Shown here in pieces: positions 9,038 to 19,614 of a stretch of 64,000 bases of DNA (positions within the stretch are counted from its first letter, which is position 1; every line of letters starts with the position of its first letter). Both the position numbers and the translations under genes were made by a program. The notes beneath the pieces were generated by a model. It saw only the letters and a program-made list of their open reading frames with translations, made no database searches and was not told the DNA's origin. The DNA is from an uncultured Paracoccaceae bacterium. GTDB lineage: Bacteria; Pseudomonadota; Alphaproteobacteria; Rhodobacterales; Rhodobacteraceae. The stretch lies in contig CAJXSR010000001.1 of assembly GCA_913061275.1 (NCBI GenBank), positions 186,001 through 250,000 of the forward strand, given 5' to 3'.

Positions 9038-10342
9038 ATGTCGCTTAAAGATGAAACAATGTCATACCTTCATCAGGCATATGATTTATCATTGCAGTGG
9101 ATAACCAGTGCAGCGGCTTGGTCGCAATTTGGGTTACTTATTGCGGCATCTCTTGCAGCCTATTACCTACATAAAAAGATAAATCCAGTTATAGAAAAAC
9201 TGCTAAGCCCCAGTGATGAAAATACAGGAATTTTTGCACATGGGTTAAGGTTTGGCCTTCTGTTTTTACCATTATTATTACCGCTTCTGGCTTATACTTT
9301 TACGGCTATGGGTGAGCAGATTACCCGATCCGTTTTTGGTTCTGGTGCGGTAATAGCTTTTGGAAAACGCCTATTTATTTTACTAGCCGTGCGTATCTTG
9401 GTGCGCGATATTATTTATTCACCTTTCCTGAAGGTTTTAGGAAAATACATATTACTACCGCTTACAGCCATTTATGCTTTGGGTTTGTTTGGCCCAACTG
9501 CATCGTTATTGGCAAATACCAGTATCGCCGTTGGCAATATCAAATTTTCACTGCTGGCGATTGCGCGCGGTGTTATTTTCGGGGGGGTTATTTTCTGGCT
9601 GGGCCGTTGGTCGAATGATCGTGGGGCTGAATATATTCGCGCCCAAAAAGAAATGCGTATTCCAACACGCGAGTTAGCCACTAAAGCGTTTGAATTGCTG
9701 ATATTTGGCGGATGTTTTTTGCTTCTGATGAATATTCTGGGCCTAAACCTGTCTGCCCTTGCCTTTATTGGTGGGGCTGTTGGTGTGGGGCTGGGGTTTG
9801 GTCTGCAAAAAATTGCGGCCAACTTCATATCGGGCATTATTTTGCTGCTGGAAGGGCAAGCAACCGTTGGCGACTATGTGGAATTGGATGGCGGCCAACA
9901 AGGTACTATAGTTAAGATGTTGTCGCGCGCCACAATATTGGAAACCTTTGACGGTAAATGGGTTGTTGTGCCGAATGAGGATTTTATTACGACACGCATT
10001 ATAAACTGGTCTGATGCAGGTTCTGGCAACAGATATGAGGTGAATTTTTCGGTATCCTATGACGCTGATATTAACAAAATTCCCGCAATAATTGAAAAAG
10101 CTGTGGCAAGTCATCCGGGTGTTTTGAAAAAACCCGAAGGCCCAGATTGTGAATTGCGTGGTTTTGGCGATTCAGGAATAGATTTTGGTGTTGAGTTTTG
10201 GGTTGAAGGTATTGATGACGGTAAAAATAAATATTGTTCGCAGGTTTTGTTTTTAATCTGGAACGCGTTGAAAGATAACAATATTGAAATCCCTTATCCG
10301 CACCGCGTGATCGAAATAAAAGGCAATCTACCAACAACATGA
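9038..10342 (+). CDS. Mechanosensitive ion channel, MscS family
   Basis: A 434-residue inner-membrane protein with at least five hydrophobic spans in the first 270 residues, then the MscS pore and beta domain: LSALAFIGGAVGVGLGFG, IAANFISGIILLLEG, YVELDG and VVVPNEDF. MscS channels release solutes on hypo-osmotic shock. It is longer than E. coli MscS (286 aa) by extra N-terminal helices, as in YbdG/YnaI-type members. It starts 3 nt after the SDR and overlaps the next gene by 4 nt (ATGA). Confidence 0.92.
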   Translation: MSLKDETMSYLHQAYDLSLQWITSAAAWSQFGLLIAASLAAYYLHKKINPVIEKLLSPSDENTGIFAHGLRFGLLFLPLLLPLLAYTFTAMGEQITRSVFGSGAVIAFGKRLFILLAVRILVRDIIYSPFLKVLGKYILLPLTAIYALGLFGPTASLLANTSIAVGNIKFSLLAIARGVIFGGVIFWLGRWSNDRGAEYIRAQKEMRIPTRELATKAFELLIFGGCFLLLMNILGLNLSALAFIGGAVGVGLGFGLQKIAANFISGIILLLEGQATVGDYVELDGGQQGTIVKMLSRATILETFDGKWVVVPNEDFITTRIINWSDAGSGNRYEVNFSVSYDADINKIPAIIEKAVASHPGVLKKPEGPDCELRGFGDSGIDFGVEFWVEGIDDGKNKYCSQVLFLIWNALKDNNIEIPYPHRVIEIKGNLPTT

Positions 10343-11532
10343 CCGATCTGTGTGTCATTGGCGCAGGCCCCGCTGGCTTGATGGCGGCAGAGGTAGTGGC
10401 GGATGCAGGCTATTCGGTTGTGATTGCAGACGCTAAACCTTCCTTTGGGCGTAAGTTTTTGATGGCGGGGAAATCTGGGTTAAACCTAACAAAAGATGAA
10501 CCCATTGCAGAATTTACGGCAGCATTTGATGAGGCAGAAAACTGGCTGCTTCCTATGTTGAAGAACTTTGGTAACGCAGATATTTCATCATGGACCAATG
10601 CATTGGGGCAGCAGGTTTTTACGGGTAGTTCGGGGCGGGTTTTTCCCAAAGCTATGAAAGCATCGCCTTTATTGCGGGCTTGGTTATCACGCCTAGCAAA
10701 CAAAGGTGTTCAATTTAAAACCCGCTGGTTGTGGCAGGGGTGGAATGGGACTGATTTGGTGTTTCAAACACCTGATGGGCTACAGGATTTAACCGCTAAC
10801 ACGTGTGTTTTGGCCCTTGGTGGGGCTAGTTGGCCCAAGTTGGGTTCGGATGGGGTGTGGGCTGACATTTTGAAGGGTGAAGATATTACGCTTGCACCGT
10901 TCAAACCCGCGAACATGGGGTTTCATGTGCCGTGGTCGGATTATATGAAGCCGCATTTCGGGGCACCAATTAAAACCGTGCAGATCACCGCTGGCAATAC
11001 CTCTGTAAGGGCGGATTTCGTGATTTCGTCCAAAGGAATTGAAGGCAGCGGCATTTATGCGGTCAGCAAAGAAATGCGCGAAGGTGCTGAACTGATTATC
11101 GATCTTCTGCCCGATACCAGTCTTGAGGTGTTGCAAGATAGAATTATGCGGTTGCCTAAAAAGGCATCTCGTAGTTCAATTTTACGCAAAGCTTTGCGAC
11201 TAGACCCTGTAAAGGCCGCTTTGTTAAATGAGGTTGCCCGTAGTGTGCCCCTGTCAGATATTGCGAAAACGGCTAAGGCTTTACCTATTCAACATTCAGG
11301 TCCACGACCAATAGCAGAGGCAATATCGACGGCTGGTGGTGTTCCACAATCCGAGCTTACAAGTGATCTGATGCTGCGCAAGAAACCTAGTGTGTTTTGC
11401 GCAGGTGAAATGCTGGATTGGGAAGCACCCACTGGCGGATATTTAATAACGGGTTGCCTTGCAACAGGGCTTTGTGCCGGGCAAGGTGCGGCCCGTTATT
11501 TAGCATCCCGCAAGGCAAACGCACGCAAATAA
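10339..11532 (+). CDS. NAD(P)/FAD-dependent oxidoreductase, HI0933/BaiN-like flavoprotein
   Basis: A 397-residue flavoprotein with the FAD-binding GAGPAGLMAAEV at residue 7, GRKFLMAGKSGLNLT (family signature), LGGASWPKLGSDG and the C-terminal CAGEMLDWEAPTGGY followed by a glycine-rich segment. The set matches the HI0933-type family and within it the subgroup with a shortened middle domain found in proteobacteria. It starts inside the mscS stop (ATGA). Its last 37 bp overlap the 3' end of the convergent GST gene. Physiological substrate unknown. Confidence 0.85.
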   Translation: MTDLCVIGAGPAGLMAAEVVADAGYSVVIADAKPSFGRKFLMAGKSGLNLTKDEPIAEFTAAFDEAENWLLPMLKNFGNADISSWTNALGQQVFTGSSGRVFPKAMKASPLLRAWLSRLANKGVQFKTRWLWQGWNGTDLVFQTPDGLQDLTANTCVLALGGASWPKLGSDGVWADILKGEDITLAPFKPANMGFHVPWSDYMKPHFGAPIKTVQITAGNTSVRADFVISSKGIEGSGIYAVSKEMREGAELIIDLLPDTSLEVLQDRIMRLPKKASRSSILRKALRLDPVKAALLNEVARSVPLSDIAKTAKALPIQHSGPRPIAEAISTAGGVPQSELTSDLMLRKKPSVFCAGEMLDWEAPTGGYLITGCLATGLCAGQGAARYLASRKANARK

Positions 11533-12095
11533 GCAGGGCGCGCAATCATCCGTTTGAAATAAGCCCGCATTGGCCCGTCAGGTATTTCAAACCCTGCTAT
11601 TCTGGCCCACCCGCCGCAATGGGTTAACAAAATATCGGGGACGGTCATCTTATCACCCATAAGAAATTCATTGTCACCCAGACGTTTGCCCAAAATATCC
11701 ATTGAGCGAGTAAATTCCCATTTCAGAGTGTCCTTGATTTCTGGCACGCGCTTGTCTTTTGGTAAAACGAAAGAATTGCGGGCCGCACACCAAATGATTG
11801 CATCAATCTCATCGTTAATGAATTGTGTAAAACTGTCTTGTTGTGCGCGTTTAACCGTACCTGCGGCATAAGTCAGGTCATCATGTTTATCCGCCAAAAA
11901 TTGCATGATGGCGACGCTGTCTAAAATGACTTGCCCGTCAACAAGTAGTGCAGGTACTTTACCTGATGGGTTAATATCTAACATCTCTTTTGAACGCGGC
12001 ATGTGGGCCAAATGTTCATATTCCAAACCTAATTCTTCCATCATCCACAAAACCCGCAAAGCTCTGCTGGCGGCCATTCCTAATACTTTATACAT
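11496..12095 (-). CDS. Glutathione S-transferase family protein
   Basis: A 199-residue GST: N-terminal thioredoxin-like domain with SRALRVLWMMEELGLEYE, the cis-proline and Glu/Ser glutathione contact GKVPALLVDG...ILDSVAIMQFL at about 47-68, and an all-helical C-terminal domain with MGDKMTVPDILL as the N-capping motif. The gene lies 10 bp after holA on the same strand and overlaps the end of the convergent flavoprotein gene. A generic detoxification role is inferred from the family; substrate is unknown. Confidence 0.88.
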   Translation of the reverse strand: MYKVLGMAASRALRVLWMMEELGLEYEHLAHMPRSKEMLDINPSGKVPALLVDGQVILDSVAIMQFLADKHDDLTYAAGTVKRAQQDSFTQFINDEIDAIIWCAARNSFVLPKDKRVPEIKDTLKWEFTRSMDILGKRLGDNEFLMGDKMTVPDILLTHCGGWARIAGFEIPDGPMRAYFKRMIARPAYLRAFALRDAK

Positions 12096-12105
12096 TTTAT
12101 AATCC

Positions 12106-13137
12106 TTATTTCGGTCGCATCATCGCAAGACGGATGAATGTGCGTTCTACAACTGCCATTGCAGGCATGGGCTTTGATGAACGTAGTATTAAATCAGTGT
12201 CCATCAACTCTGATAATGCTTTTTCTAACCGTATATTTCCCCAAGCACGTGCTTGGCGCACAAGACGGTCTTTGCGCGGCCCAAAAACAGGTGGGCGGGC
12301 GCGACTAAGGCCTACATCGGGGCCCTGTGGGTCACATGAGGCGGCATGTAGTAGACGAAAGTGACGCATTGCCCCAATACACAATGCAGTGGGGTTAACA
12401 CCCTGACCGGCTAGGCGGCTAAGTGTTGTGCCAACTTCCCCGCTTCTAGCCTCAGAAATGATATGCAGGATGTCATCTATATCTGCGTCCAAAGTGACAG
12501 GTGCGCAGGCTTCTACATCTGCAATTTCAACTGCAGTTTGGTCATTTAGTTTATATAGCGACAGTTTGTTGATTACCTGTTTCAAATCCCCCAAACCCAT
12601 ATCGCGGGCCAAGGCCATTAGGTATTTTTTAGCTTCAGTAGATATACTTGGCATGCCCGCATCCGCTAAAATCTTATCAACCTCTTCTGGCCGTGTGGGA
12701 TCATCATAAATGCCGATTGTGTAAAATTTTTGCGAAGGTTCAAAAGCTTTTCGTAGCTTTGAGCGTGCATTAAGCGAACCTGCGGTGACAATTAGGTATG
12801 CATCCCCATGTTCCCATTCAGATACTGCAGCTTCAAAAAGTGACGCCAACCCGTCGGTTGCGCCTTCGACAACAACCATGCGTGGCCCAGGGAAAAACCC
12901 CTGAGCTTTAAGCGCGTCTAATAAAAGGGCAGGGTCTTTGCGTAAATCTGCCGCAAACATACGGGTCAGGCGCATTTCATCTTGAGCAGTATCACCAACA
13001 AGTGCCAGCGTTACCTCTTGTCTGCGGACATTGATTTTTTCGGTATCCATACCAAAAATCAAAAGACCCGCACATGATTTATCAGGTTTAGCAAAAAAAG
13101 CTGATGCTTTTGCGCCTGCTAATTTCATTTGACCCAC
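12106..13137 (-). CDS. holA: DNA polymerase III subunit delta
   Basis: HolA is the clamp-opening subunit of the clamp loader. The 343-residue product has the expected length and the N-terminal segment around CAGLLIFGMDTEKI plus VVEGATDGLASLF, the Walker-A-like region lost in delta subunits, and a helical C-terminal domain containing QVINKLSLYK. Identification rests also on the conserved order leuS-lptE-holA, where the start overlaps lptE by 13 nt. The family is divergent, so the context adds weight. Confidence 0.9.
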   Translation of the reverse strand: MGQMKLAGAKASAFFAKPDKSCAGLLIFGMDTEKINVRRQEVTLALVGDTAQDEMRLTRMFAADLRKDPALLLDALKAQGFFPGPRMVVVEGATDGLASLFEAAVSEWEHGDAYLIVTAGSLNARSKLRKAFEPSQKFYTIGIYDDPTRPEEVDKILADAGMPSISTEAKKYLMALARDMGLGDLKQVINKLSLYKLNDQTAVEIADVEACAPVTLDADIDDILHIISEARSGEVGTTLSRLAGQGVNPTALCIGAMRHFRLLHAASCDPQGPDVGLSRARPPVFGPRKDRLVRQARAWGNIRLEKALSELMDTDLILRSSKPMPAMAVVERTFIRLAMMRPK

Positions 13138-13622
13138 TGTTTGGCGGTTGATGTGATGCGCAAAACAATTTGATCTGCCAGCGTCACCGCAATACGCGAA
13201 CGGGCGTCTTGTTCTGCTGTCCGCGTTGGGAATGTTTCTGACGTAGCGCTATAGGCTGTGGATGATTTTACTGTACCACTTATTAGAACCGCACCTGTTG
13301 CCGTATCTGTTAGTTTGAAAGCAGAGGTGCCCACAAGATTATAGCGTGTAATTTCAGCTGTTGTTGAAATCGCAAGTCCGGTTGAGTCTATATCATATGT
13401 AAAATTCAGTTTGTATTTAGGGTGTTCATTAAACCCAAAACGTTCAACTAAACGCTCGCGTAGTACAAAGTTTTCGCGCCCTTTACCAGATGCAACTTCT
13501 ATCTTGCCTGTTAAGGATGAAGCCGCTGTGCCAGTGCCGTAAATTGGGCTAAAGCCACAGGCCCCTAATGTAGCTGTTAACGCAAGGGCAGTTATAACAT
13601 TACGGCGGTTAAACAACGACAT
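13125..13622 (-). CDS. lptE: LPS assembly lipoprotein LptE
   Basis: LptE plugs the LptD barrel that places LPS in the outer leaflet of the outer membrane. The 165-residue product has a lipoprotein signal: [17 protein letters not shown] followed by the lipobox TLGAC and GFSPIYG, the usual start of mature alphaproteobacterial LptE. The start at 13622 has AGGAAG upstream and overlaps the end of leuS by 14 nt; the gene then overlaps holA. This order is standard for LptE in many Gram-negatives. Confidence 0.9.
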   Translation of the reverse strand: MSLFNRRNVITALALTATLGACGFSPIYGTGTAASSLTGKIEVASGKGRENFVLRERLVERFGFNEHPKYKLNFTYDIDSTGLAISTTAEITRYNLVGTSAFKLTDTATGAVLISGTVKSSTAYSATSETFPTRTAEQDARSRIAVTLADQIVLRITSTAKQWVK

Positions 13623-16152
13623 TAACAATTCTTCCTGGAACAATGATTAGTTTTTTGGGTGCATTGCCATCCAATATACGCTGAACAGTTTCGTTTGCCA
13701 TAACGATTTTTTCAAGCTCTTCCTTGGAAATATCAGCGGAAACTTCAATCTCGTCACGTCGTTTACCATTAACCTGAATAGGAAGTGTCACTGTATCATC
13801 AACTAACATTGCAGGATCAACTTGTGGCCAAGCGGCTTGCGCTACCAAACCTGTACCACCCATTGTTGCCCAAATTTCTTCGGCCAGATGTGGGGTCATT
13901 GGTTGCATCATTTGCGCCATTACTTTCATGGCTTCAATTTTAGTGGCTTTATCCGCTTTAGATTTCGCAAGTGTGTTGGTGAATTGATACAGTCCCGCTA
14001 CAGATTTGTTGAACGCAAAACCTTCAATACCATCTGTTACAATTTCAATGGCGCGGTGCGTAGCTTTTTGTAAAGCAAGTGCCGCTTTTGCGTCAATTTC
14101 CCCTGCGTCTACGCTTTGGGCGATCTCATCTGCCAAGCGCCAAACACGTTGCAAATGTTTCCATGCAGCATCGGCCCCAGAGGCAGTCCATTCTACATCC
14201 CGCTCAGGTGGGCTGTCTGACATAACAAACCAACGTGCGGTATCGGCACCGTATTGGTCAATAATATCGTCAGGATCGACCACGTTCTTTTTCGACTTTG
14301 ACATTTTGATTGATGGGCCAACTTCAACTGGTTGGCCTATATCTGTTTCATAGCCGCCCGCTACAGGTTTTACTTCATAAGGCGTTAGCCAGTTACCATC
14401 GGGGTCTTTGTAAGTTTCATGGCACACCATTCCTTGGGTAAACAGTGCATTAAATGGCTCTGTTGCAGCTTTTGGTAAATGACCAGTCAAGTTCATAGCA
14501 CGGGCAAAGAAGCGCGAATAAAGCAGGTGTAAAATTGCGTGCTCAACACCGCCGATATACTGGTCAACATTCATCCAGTAATCAACATCAGCACTTACCG
14601 TTGGTGTTGCTGCCTGTGCATTGGTGAAACGCGCATAATACCAAGAGCTGTCAACGAAAGTATCCATTGTATCTGTCTCGCGCTGGGCGGGTTTGCCACA
14701 GGATGGACAGTCACAATTACGCCAAATATTATGGCGATCCAGTGGGTTTCCAGGCCGGTCAAATGTCACATCTTTGGGCAGCTCGATCGGCAAGTTTTCT
14801 TTTTTCTCTGGCACTACACCGCAAGTATCGCAGTGCACTACTGGAATGGGGCAACCCCAATAACGTTGCCTAGACACACCCCAGTCACGCAAACGATAGT
14901 TGGTTTTGGCTTCCCCCAATCCCATTGCTGCGATGCGTTTGTTCACTTCTGATTTGGCGCCTTCAATCGACAACCCATCCAGAAAACGTGAATTGATAAT
15001 ATGACCAGCGCCAAGATACGCCTCATTCCCAATAGAAAACGTGTCTGGGTTTTGTGCTTCATCACAAACAACAGGTGTAACTACCAAATCATATTTGCGG
15101 GCAAAATCCAGATCGCGTTGGTCGTGTGCGGGGCAGCCAAAGATAGCGCCTGTGCCATAACCCATCAAAACAAAATTCGCGATATAGACGGGTAATTCCC
15201 ACCCTGCTTCAAACGGGTGTACAACTTTCAGTCCAGTATCATACCCTTTCTTTTCAGCGGTTTCCAAAGCCTCTTCAGTGGCACCTAACTTGCGGCATTC
15301 TTGATTAAAAGCGGCAATATCTGGGTTTGCTTCCAAAGCTTTAGCTAAAGGGTGATCGCAAGAAATCGCAGCAAAGCTGGCGCCGAATAATGTATCTGGG
15401 CGGGTGGTATAAACTTCTAATTCTTCGAAACCTTCAGGTGCACCGATGGTTTTAAAGTTAAACTGCAACCCTTGGCTTTTACCAATCCAGTTTTTTTGCA
15501 TTGTGCGTACTTTTTCAGGCCATTCTGACAAGCCATCCAATGCTGTTAGCAGTTCTTCTGAAAACTCGGATATTTTAAAGAACCACTGTGTTAGTTCTTT
15601 GCGTTCAACCAACGCGCCCGAACGCCAACCACGGCCGCCTTCAACTTGCTCATTTGCAAGTACGGTCATATCCACAGGATCCCAGTTGACCATTGCGTTT
15701 TTGCGATACACCAGATCTTTGCCCATCATATCAATGAACATAGCCTGTTGTTGGCCGTAATATTCCGAGTCACACGTAGCAAACTCGCGTGACCAGTCGA
15801 TTGATAGCCCCATAGGTTTAAGCTGCCCACGCATGTCGGCAATATTTTGATACGTCCAATCACCCGGATGCACATTGTTTTGCATCGCGGCATTTTCCGC
15901 TGGCATTCCAAAAGCATCCCAGCCCATTGGGTGCAGTACATTAAAGCCTTGTGCAGATTTATACCGCGCTACAACATCCCCCATTGTGTAATTGCGCACA
16001 TGACCCATATGGATACGACCAGATGGATACGGGAACATTTCCAGCACATAATACTTTTCACGTGCTTCATCACGTATTGCTTTGAAAACCTCTGCGCTAT
16101 CCCACGCTTCTTGCCATTTAGGCTCCACAACCTTTGCGTTGTACCGTGACAT
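13609..16152 (-). CDS. leuS: Leucyl-tRNA synthetase
   Basis: Charges tRNA-Leu. The 847-residue class I synthetase has the HIGH-type motif [16 protein letters not shown] at about residue 41-56, the CP1 editing domain with [12 protein letters not shown] near 250, a zinc-knuckle-like pair of CxxC motifs (VHCDTCG and CDCPSCG) near 440-480, and [11 protein letters not shown] near 620. Full family length. It is the first gene of the leftward leuS-lptE-holA-GST run and its stop overlaps lptE. Essential housekeeping gene. Confidence 0.97.
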   Translation of the reverse strand: MSRYNAKVVEPKWQEAWDSAEVFKAIRDEAREKYYVLEMFPYPSGRIHMGHVRNYTMGDVVARYKSAQGFNVLHPMGWDAFGMPAENAAMQNNVHPGDWTYQNIADMRGQLKPMGLSIDWSREFATCDSEYYGQQQAMFIDMMGKDLVYRKNAMVNWDPVDMTVLANEQVEGGRGWRSGALVERKELTQWFFKISEFSEELLTALDGLSEWPEKVRTMQKNWIGKSQGLQFNFKTIGAPEGFEELEVYTTRPDTLFGASFAAISCDHPLAKALEANPDIAAFNQECRKLGATEEALETAEKKGYDTGLKVVHPFEAGWELPVYIANFVLMGYGTGAIFGCPAHDQRDLDFARKYDLVVTPVVCDEAQNPDTFSIGNEAYLGAGHIINSRFLDGLSIEGAKSEVNKRIAAMGLGEAKTNYRLRDWGVSRQRYWGCPIPVVHCDTCGVVPEKKENLPIELPKDVTFDRPGNPLDRHNIWRNCDCPSCGKPAQRETDTMDTFVDSSWYYARFTNAQAATPTVSADVDYWMNVDQYIGGVEHAILHLLYSRFFARAMNLTGHLPKAATEPFNALFTQGMVCHETYKDPDGNWLTPYEVKPVAGGYETDIGQPVEVGPSIKMSKSKKNVVDPDDIIDQYGADTARWFVMSDSPPERDVEWTASGADAAWKHLQRVWRLADEIAQSVDAGEIDAKAALALQKATHRAIEIVTDGIEGFAFNKSVAGLYQFTNTLAKSKADKATKIEAMKVMAQMMQPMTPHLAEEIWATMGGTGLVAQAAWPQVDPAMLVDDTVTLPIQVNGKRRDEIEVSADISKEELEKIVMANETVQRILDGNAPKKLIIVPGRIVNVVV

Positions 16153-16232
16153 GAACTTAACCTTTATACGTTTAACGCCGAGCGATTGGCCCGGCGCAGA
16201 TGTTTTATATCTAGTTTATTGCAGCGATAAAG

Positions 16233-16808
16233 TTATTGCCGCCGTTTTGCGCCTCGGATGCGTAATTGACGCGCGCGTGTTAGTATGGCGTCTTCAATGC
16301 GTCGGTTGGTTTCTGCACTAGCAGGGCCATTACGTTTTTGCATTGCGACTTTCAGCGAACCCGCTTCCAGTGCAGGGTCTTGGATCAATATTGTTGCTCG
16401 AAAAGCTGTTGAAGAGCCAGGTGCGCGGCCCCAACCCATAACGATTACGCCTGAAAACGGATCAGCGGCTTCTAAGGGTAAGAAGCTTAGTGTTTCCAAT
16501 GAGGCCTCCCAGATGAATTTATTCACCCGAATGTCTGCACTGTCATTTACGCCTTTTAACAGATCATTAATTTGTATAGGGCCGTCTTTTGCGCGCCGCG
16601 CTTCTGCTGCATTGCGCGGAACAGAAACGACTTCAGAAGCGCGTCTGGATTCAGATGGATTAGTTGGTAGTTTATCATCTCTTTTTGGCTTTAAGACACC
16701 ACCAAGCGATCCGCCAGTACTGCTACCCTTAGAGTTTATCGAACCACAGCTTACAAGAAGTGCAGAAACAAGCAAAAGTGCCAGTTTATTTAATATTCCA
16801 CTCAACAT
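16233..16808 (-). CDS. DUF3576 family lipoprotein
   Basis: A 191-residue predicted lipoprotein: hydrophobic leader MLSGILNKLALLL ending in a lipobox (LVSC) followed by a Gly/Ser-rich linker. The C-terminal two thirds contain the DUF3576-like core with NKFIWEASLETLSFLPL, ADPFSGVIVMGWG and a basic end. The start at 16808 is chosen because it places the lipobox correctly and has GGCAGG upstream; a start 11 codons earlier would bury the leader. Between the lipobox and the core it has NPSESRRASEV and NAAEARR, which recur in the next small gene. Function unknown; near the outer membrane. Confidence 0.78.
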   Translation of the reverse strand: MLSGILNKLALLLVSALLVSCGSINSKGSSTGGSLGGVLKPKRDDKLPTNPSESRRASEVVSVPRNAAEARRAKDGPIQINDLLKGVNDSADIRVNKFIWEASLETLSFLPLEAADPFSGVIVMGWGRAPGSSTAFRATILIQDPALEAGSLKVAMQKRNGPASAETNRRIEDAILTRARQLRIRGAKRRQ

Positions 16809-16941
16809 TATTACCTGCCTTACGTAGTTTTCTATCAACATCTACCGTGTTGTTTTTATGCGAACAAGGGGTTTGGTCAAGTTTCTGACTGTTTCAGGGG
16901 AATACTGTTGTCATTTTTGGTCATGAAGCGAATTAATCCTA

Positions 16942-17211
16942 TTAAAACCCACCTGCCCCACGTCTTGCTTCAGCGGCATTTTGTGGTTTTGGTGTGGTAG
17001 TTCCAAAGATAATCGTTGTACCGTTAGTAACTTCACTGGACCGGCGACGTACCGCAGGGTTTTGGGGAAAACCATCATGCGCTTCAGTATTAGTTGTAAT
17101 TCGGCGCAGTGTTTCCAAAATTCCGTCTGAACCTTGTGTTGCCCATGCAGCACCAGCAAGGATTTGGGCGGCAATCGTCAGGCTAATTAAATACCCTTTT
17201 TTATTATACAT
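16942..17211 (-). CDS. Small exported protein with NAAEARR motif, family not recognised
   Basis: An 89-residue protein starting MYNKKGYLISLTIAAQILA with probable signal cleavage after AWA. The mature part is short and basic, contains NPAVRRRSSEV and ends in NAAEARRGAGGF. The neighbouring DUF3576 lipoprotein has NPSESRRASEV and NAAEARR in the same order, so the two may share ancestry of this linker. The chosen start omits nine upstream residues with no signal-peptide character. No known family is recognised. It lies 133 bp upstream of the DUF3576 gene on the same strand. Confidence 0.6.
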   Translation of the reverse strand: MYNKKGYLISLTIAAQILAGAAWATQGSDGILETLRRITTNTEAHDGFPQNPAVRRRSSEVTNGTTIIFGTTTPKPQNAAEARRGAGGF

Positions 17212-17355
17212 GTTTGCACCATTTTTTGTTTCAACCACATACTACAAGCGCAAAAGTCTGGCAGCAAGGATATCAGACAAAGCATTTATCATTTCATTGT
17301 GATGCGGCAAAAATTTGGGGTTTACGAATTTATAGCAAAACGGCACAAAGGTGAT

Positions 17356-18009
17356 ATGTCATTACAAGAAATTAAAACCCGTATCCTTAAAGCTGAAAAA
17401 TTGGCAGGTCGCCCTGTGGGAAGTGCACAGCTAATTGCTGTTTCTAAAGTACAGCCAAACGAACGCGTTCAGACAGTTTTAGAACAGGGTCACCGCCTTT
17501 TCGGTGAAAACAAAGTGCAAGAGGCAGAGGGCAAGTGGCCCAGTTTCAAAGAACAGTTTGAGGATGCTCAGGTTCACCTGATTGGCCCGTTGCAAACCAA
17601 TAAGGTTAAAAATGCGGTTGCATTATTTGATGCAATCCATGCGGTTGATCGCCCAAAGCTTGCTAGAAAACTGGCAACTGAAATTCAGGCACAGGGTAAA
17701 GCACCTGATATGTTCATTCAGGTAAATACAGGCGAAGAGCCGCAAAAAGCCGGCGTTATTCCTGCGGATGCGGATGCTTTTATTAAAGAATGTCGCGATA
17801 TGGAATTACCGATCATAGGTCTGATGGTAATACCGCCTGTTGATGAAGAAGCATCGCTTCATTTTGCGTTATTGCGTAAAATTGCACAGCGAAACGGGTT
17901 AGACGGCCTGTCTATGGGGATGAGCAGCGATTTTGAGCGTGCTGTAGCATTGGGGGCCACGCATGTGCGTGTGGGGTCGGCTATTTTTGGCGAACGAGAT
18001 TATAGTTAA
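17356..18009 (+). CDS. YggS/PROSC family PLP homeostasis protein
   Basis: A 217-residue pyridoxal phosphate-binding protein with a single alanine-racemase-like barrel. Seen are LIAVSKVQ (PLP lysine), GENKVQEA, HLIGPLQTNK and GLSMGMSSDFERAVALGATHVRVGSAIFGER, all diagnostic. The family keeps free PLP in balance and affects amino-acid pools. Start 17356 has AAAGG 5 nt upstream; upstream GTG/ATG codons at 17299-17302 would add a non-conserved leader. Ends convergent to the L,D-transpeptidase gene. Confidence 0.95.
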   Translation: MSLQEIKTRILKAEKLAGRPVGSAQLIAVSKVQPNERVQTVLEQGHRLFGENKVQEAEGKWPSFKEQFEDAQVHLIGPLQTNKVKNAVALFDAIHAVDRPKLARKLATEIQAQGKAPDMFIQVNTGEEPQKAGVIPADADAFIKECRDMELPIIGLMVIPPVDEEASLHFALLRKIAQRNGLDGLSMGMSSDFERAVALGATHVRVGSAIFGERDYS

Positions 18010-18038
18010 CGGGTCATTATTTTTGAATGATCACCCGT
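18009..18038. terminator. Hairpin between convergent genes
   Basis: ACGGGT-CATT (18009-18018) can pair with AATG (18026-18029) and ACCCGT (18033-18038) with a 3-nt bulge. It begins at the PLP-protein stop and runs into the end of the convergent transpeptidase gene, so it may serve both. A short T-run sits in the loop rather than after the stem. Confidence 0.35.
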
Positions 18039-18529
18039 GATCTTGCTTGCCAATTTTCAAAAATCCAGATCAACACCTTACGATCAAACGCAATGCAACC
18101 TTCTGTTGGGTGACGTGGTTTACGCCAAATATGTAGAAATATTGCACTGCCCGCGCCTGCAACTGCATTTGGCCAATTAAAATCTAAGATACCAAAACTA
18201 TCATATAGTGGATCAGCGCGACGTTGTTTTTCGTGGCTAAAAGGATAATTTGGCCCGTAAACCCCATGATTATATTCAGGATCACGTGGATCATCCGACC
18301 ATATATCAGCAACACGAATAACGTCTTGTGTGATATGCGGCGTTTGAAATGAAAGTCGGTCAGGGCGGATTTTAAGTGCGGCTAACTGAAATACACCGAT
18401 AGGGGTAATTCCATCGCCTTCGCCCCGCTTTTTGCCGATACCACCACGACCGATTGCACAAGGTACGGTAACGCCGCGAAACCGCGCACCCCAACCTGTG
18501 ACCACCAGATCATCAAATCTAGGGGTCAC
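18017..18529 (-). CDS. L,D-transpeptidase (YkuD-type) catalytic-domain protein
   Basis: A 170-residue protein with the YkuD signature: IFLHIW near residue 130 (His) and PTEGCIAF near 145 (catalytic Cys in a TEGC context). YkuD proteins make 3-3 peptidoglycan crosslinks or attach lipoproteins. There is no clear signal peptide at this N-terminus, as in short alphaproteobacterial members of the L,D-transpeptidase 'YafK/ErfK-like' group. The start overlaps the ribA stop by 4 nt (ATGA), so the genes are translationally coupled although no functional link is evident. Confidence 0.85.
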   Translation of the reverse strand: MTPRFDDLVVTGWGARFRGVTVPCAIGRGGIGKKRGEGDGITPIGVFQLAALKIRPDRLSFQTPHITQDVIRVADIWSDDPRDPEYNHGVYGPNYPFSHEKQRRADPLYDSFGILDFNWPNAVAGAGSAIFLHIWRKPRHPTEGCIAFDRKVLIWIFENWQARSRVIIQK

Positions 18530-19614
18530 AACAGGTGGCCGCTTTTTTTTGCTTTGGTTGCTAAGTATGCTTCATTCAACGGATTATGCCCCACATGCAA
18601 TGCCACACGTTCTTCCACTTTTACGCCCGCTGCATTCATTTTCTCAACTTTATTCGGATTGTTCGTCATTAACCGAACTGCATTAAAGCCAAGTGATTTC
18701 AAAATTTCAGCCCCCAACATAAAGTCGCGTTCATCGTCTTCAAAACCAAGCCGATGATTGGCCTCTACTGTATCAAAGCCCTGACTTTGCAGCGCATATG
18801 CGCGCATTTTATTAGCCAGCCCAATACCGCGACCCTCTTGGTTCATATAAAGTAATATACCAGACCCATGTTTGGCGATTTGTTGCATCGCCATATTCAA
18901 CTGCGGCCCGCAATCGCATTTTAGTGACCCTAAAATATCACCTGTGAAGCATGCCGAATGTAGCCGTGAAAGTACGGGCTCACTGCGCTTTGGGTTGCCA
19001 ATTTCAATCGCATAATGCTCAATTCCGCCATCATCAGGGCGAAACACATGAACTTTGGATGTATTTGCTACCGCAAGTGGTACATTGGCAGCAGAAACAA
19101 GCGCCAAGGGGCTACTTTTACGCAAGCACGGGCCGATTGATTCTAATGGTAGGCGGTGCAGATAAGGCATTTCATTTGCTACTTCCTGCGTGATTTGCAC
19201 CAGCACCGCTGCAGGCAATAAACGCGCTTGTTTACAGATCATCAGTACCAATCGATGCGCTTCTGCGTCACCTTCGCGTATTGCTGTAAACGGGCCTTTC
19301 ATCGGATTTTGCAGATCATCAACAGGATCGGCCACGGATTTGATCCAGTTTATATCCGCGCTATATGGTGTTAAAATACGCGCTATATCCCCATCGTAAA
19401 TTCTAGCAGATAGGGTTTTCGCCCGCCAGCCTGTGATTGCCAGCTCTAAAGCATCACCAAGATTGCGAAAATGTGCCAACCGATCTGTGTGAAGTGTTTC
19501 GACTGCCGCTGCCATCCACACAACTTTACCGCATGATATAAGGATCGGTACGCCCATGCGCAAATCTGCCCGCATGCGGGCAATTTGTTCGTCAGTTGTT
19601 AGTAGAATGGGCAT
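18526..19614 (-). CDS. ribA: GTP cyclohydrolase II (long form)
   Basis: First step of riboflavin synthesis. The 362-residue protein has the RibA core in its C-terminal half: zinc ligands in [15 protein letters not shown], the catalytic region [14 protein letters not shown] and LMTNNPNK. About 150 extra N-terminal residues precede the core; this long form is common in alphaproteobacteria and is not the DHBP synthase (RibB) domain, as I see none of its acidic signature motifs. The gene is followed by the overlapping transpeptidase gene. Confidence 0.92.
   Translation of the reverse strand: MPILLTTDEQIARMRADLRMGVPILISCGKVVWMAAAVETLHTDRLAHFRNLGDALELAITGWRAKTLSARIYDGDIARILTPYSADINWIKSVADPVDDLQNPMKGPFTAIREGDAEAHRLVLMICKQARLLPAAVLVQITQEVANEMPYLHRLPLESIGPCLRKSSPLALVSAANVPLAVANTSKVHVFRPDDGGIEHYAIEIGNPKRSEPVLSRLHSACFTGDILGSLKCDCGPQLNMAMQQIAKHGSGILLYMNQEGRGIGLANKMRAYALQSQGFDTVEANHRLGFEDDERDFMLGAEILKSLGFNAVRLMTNNPNKVEKMNAAGVKVEERVALHVGHNPLNEAYLATKAKKSGHLL

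Noticed and set aside
14539-14952. 137-codon open frame antisense to leuS
   Set aside because: Overlaps conserved leuS motifs on the other strand and has no protein-like pattern or ribosome site.
18526-19614. Bifunctional RibB-RibA
   Set aside because: The N-terminal 150 residues show no DHBP synthase acidic motifs, so only the GTP cyclohydrolase II activity is called.
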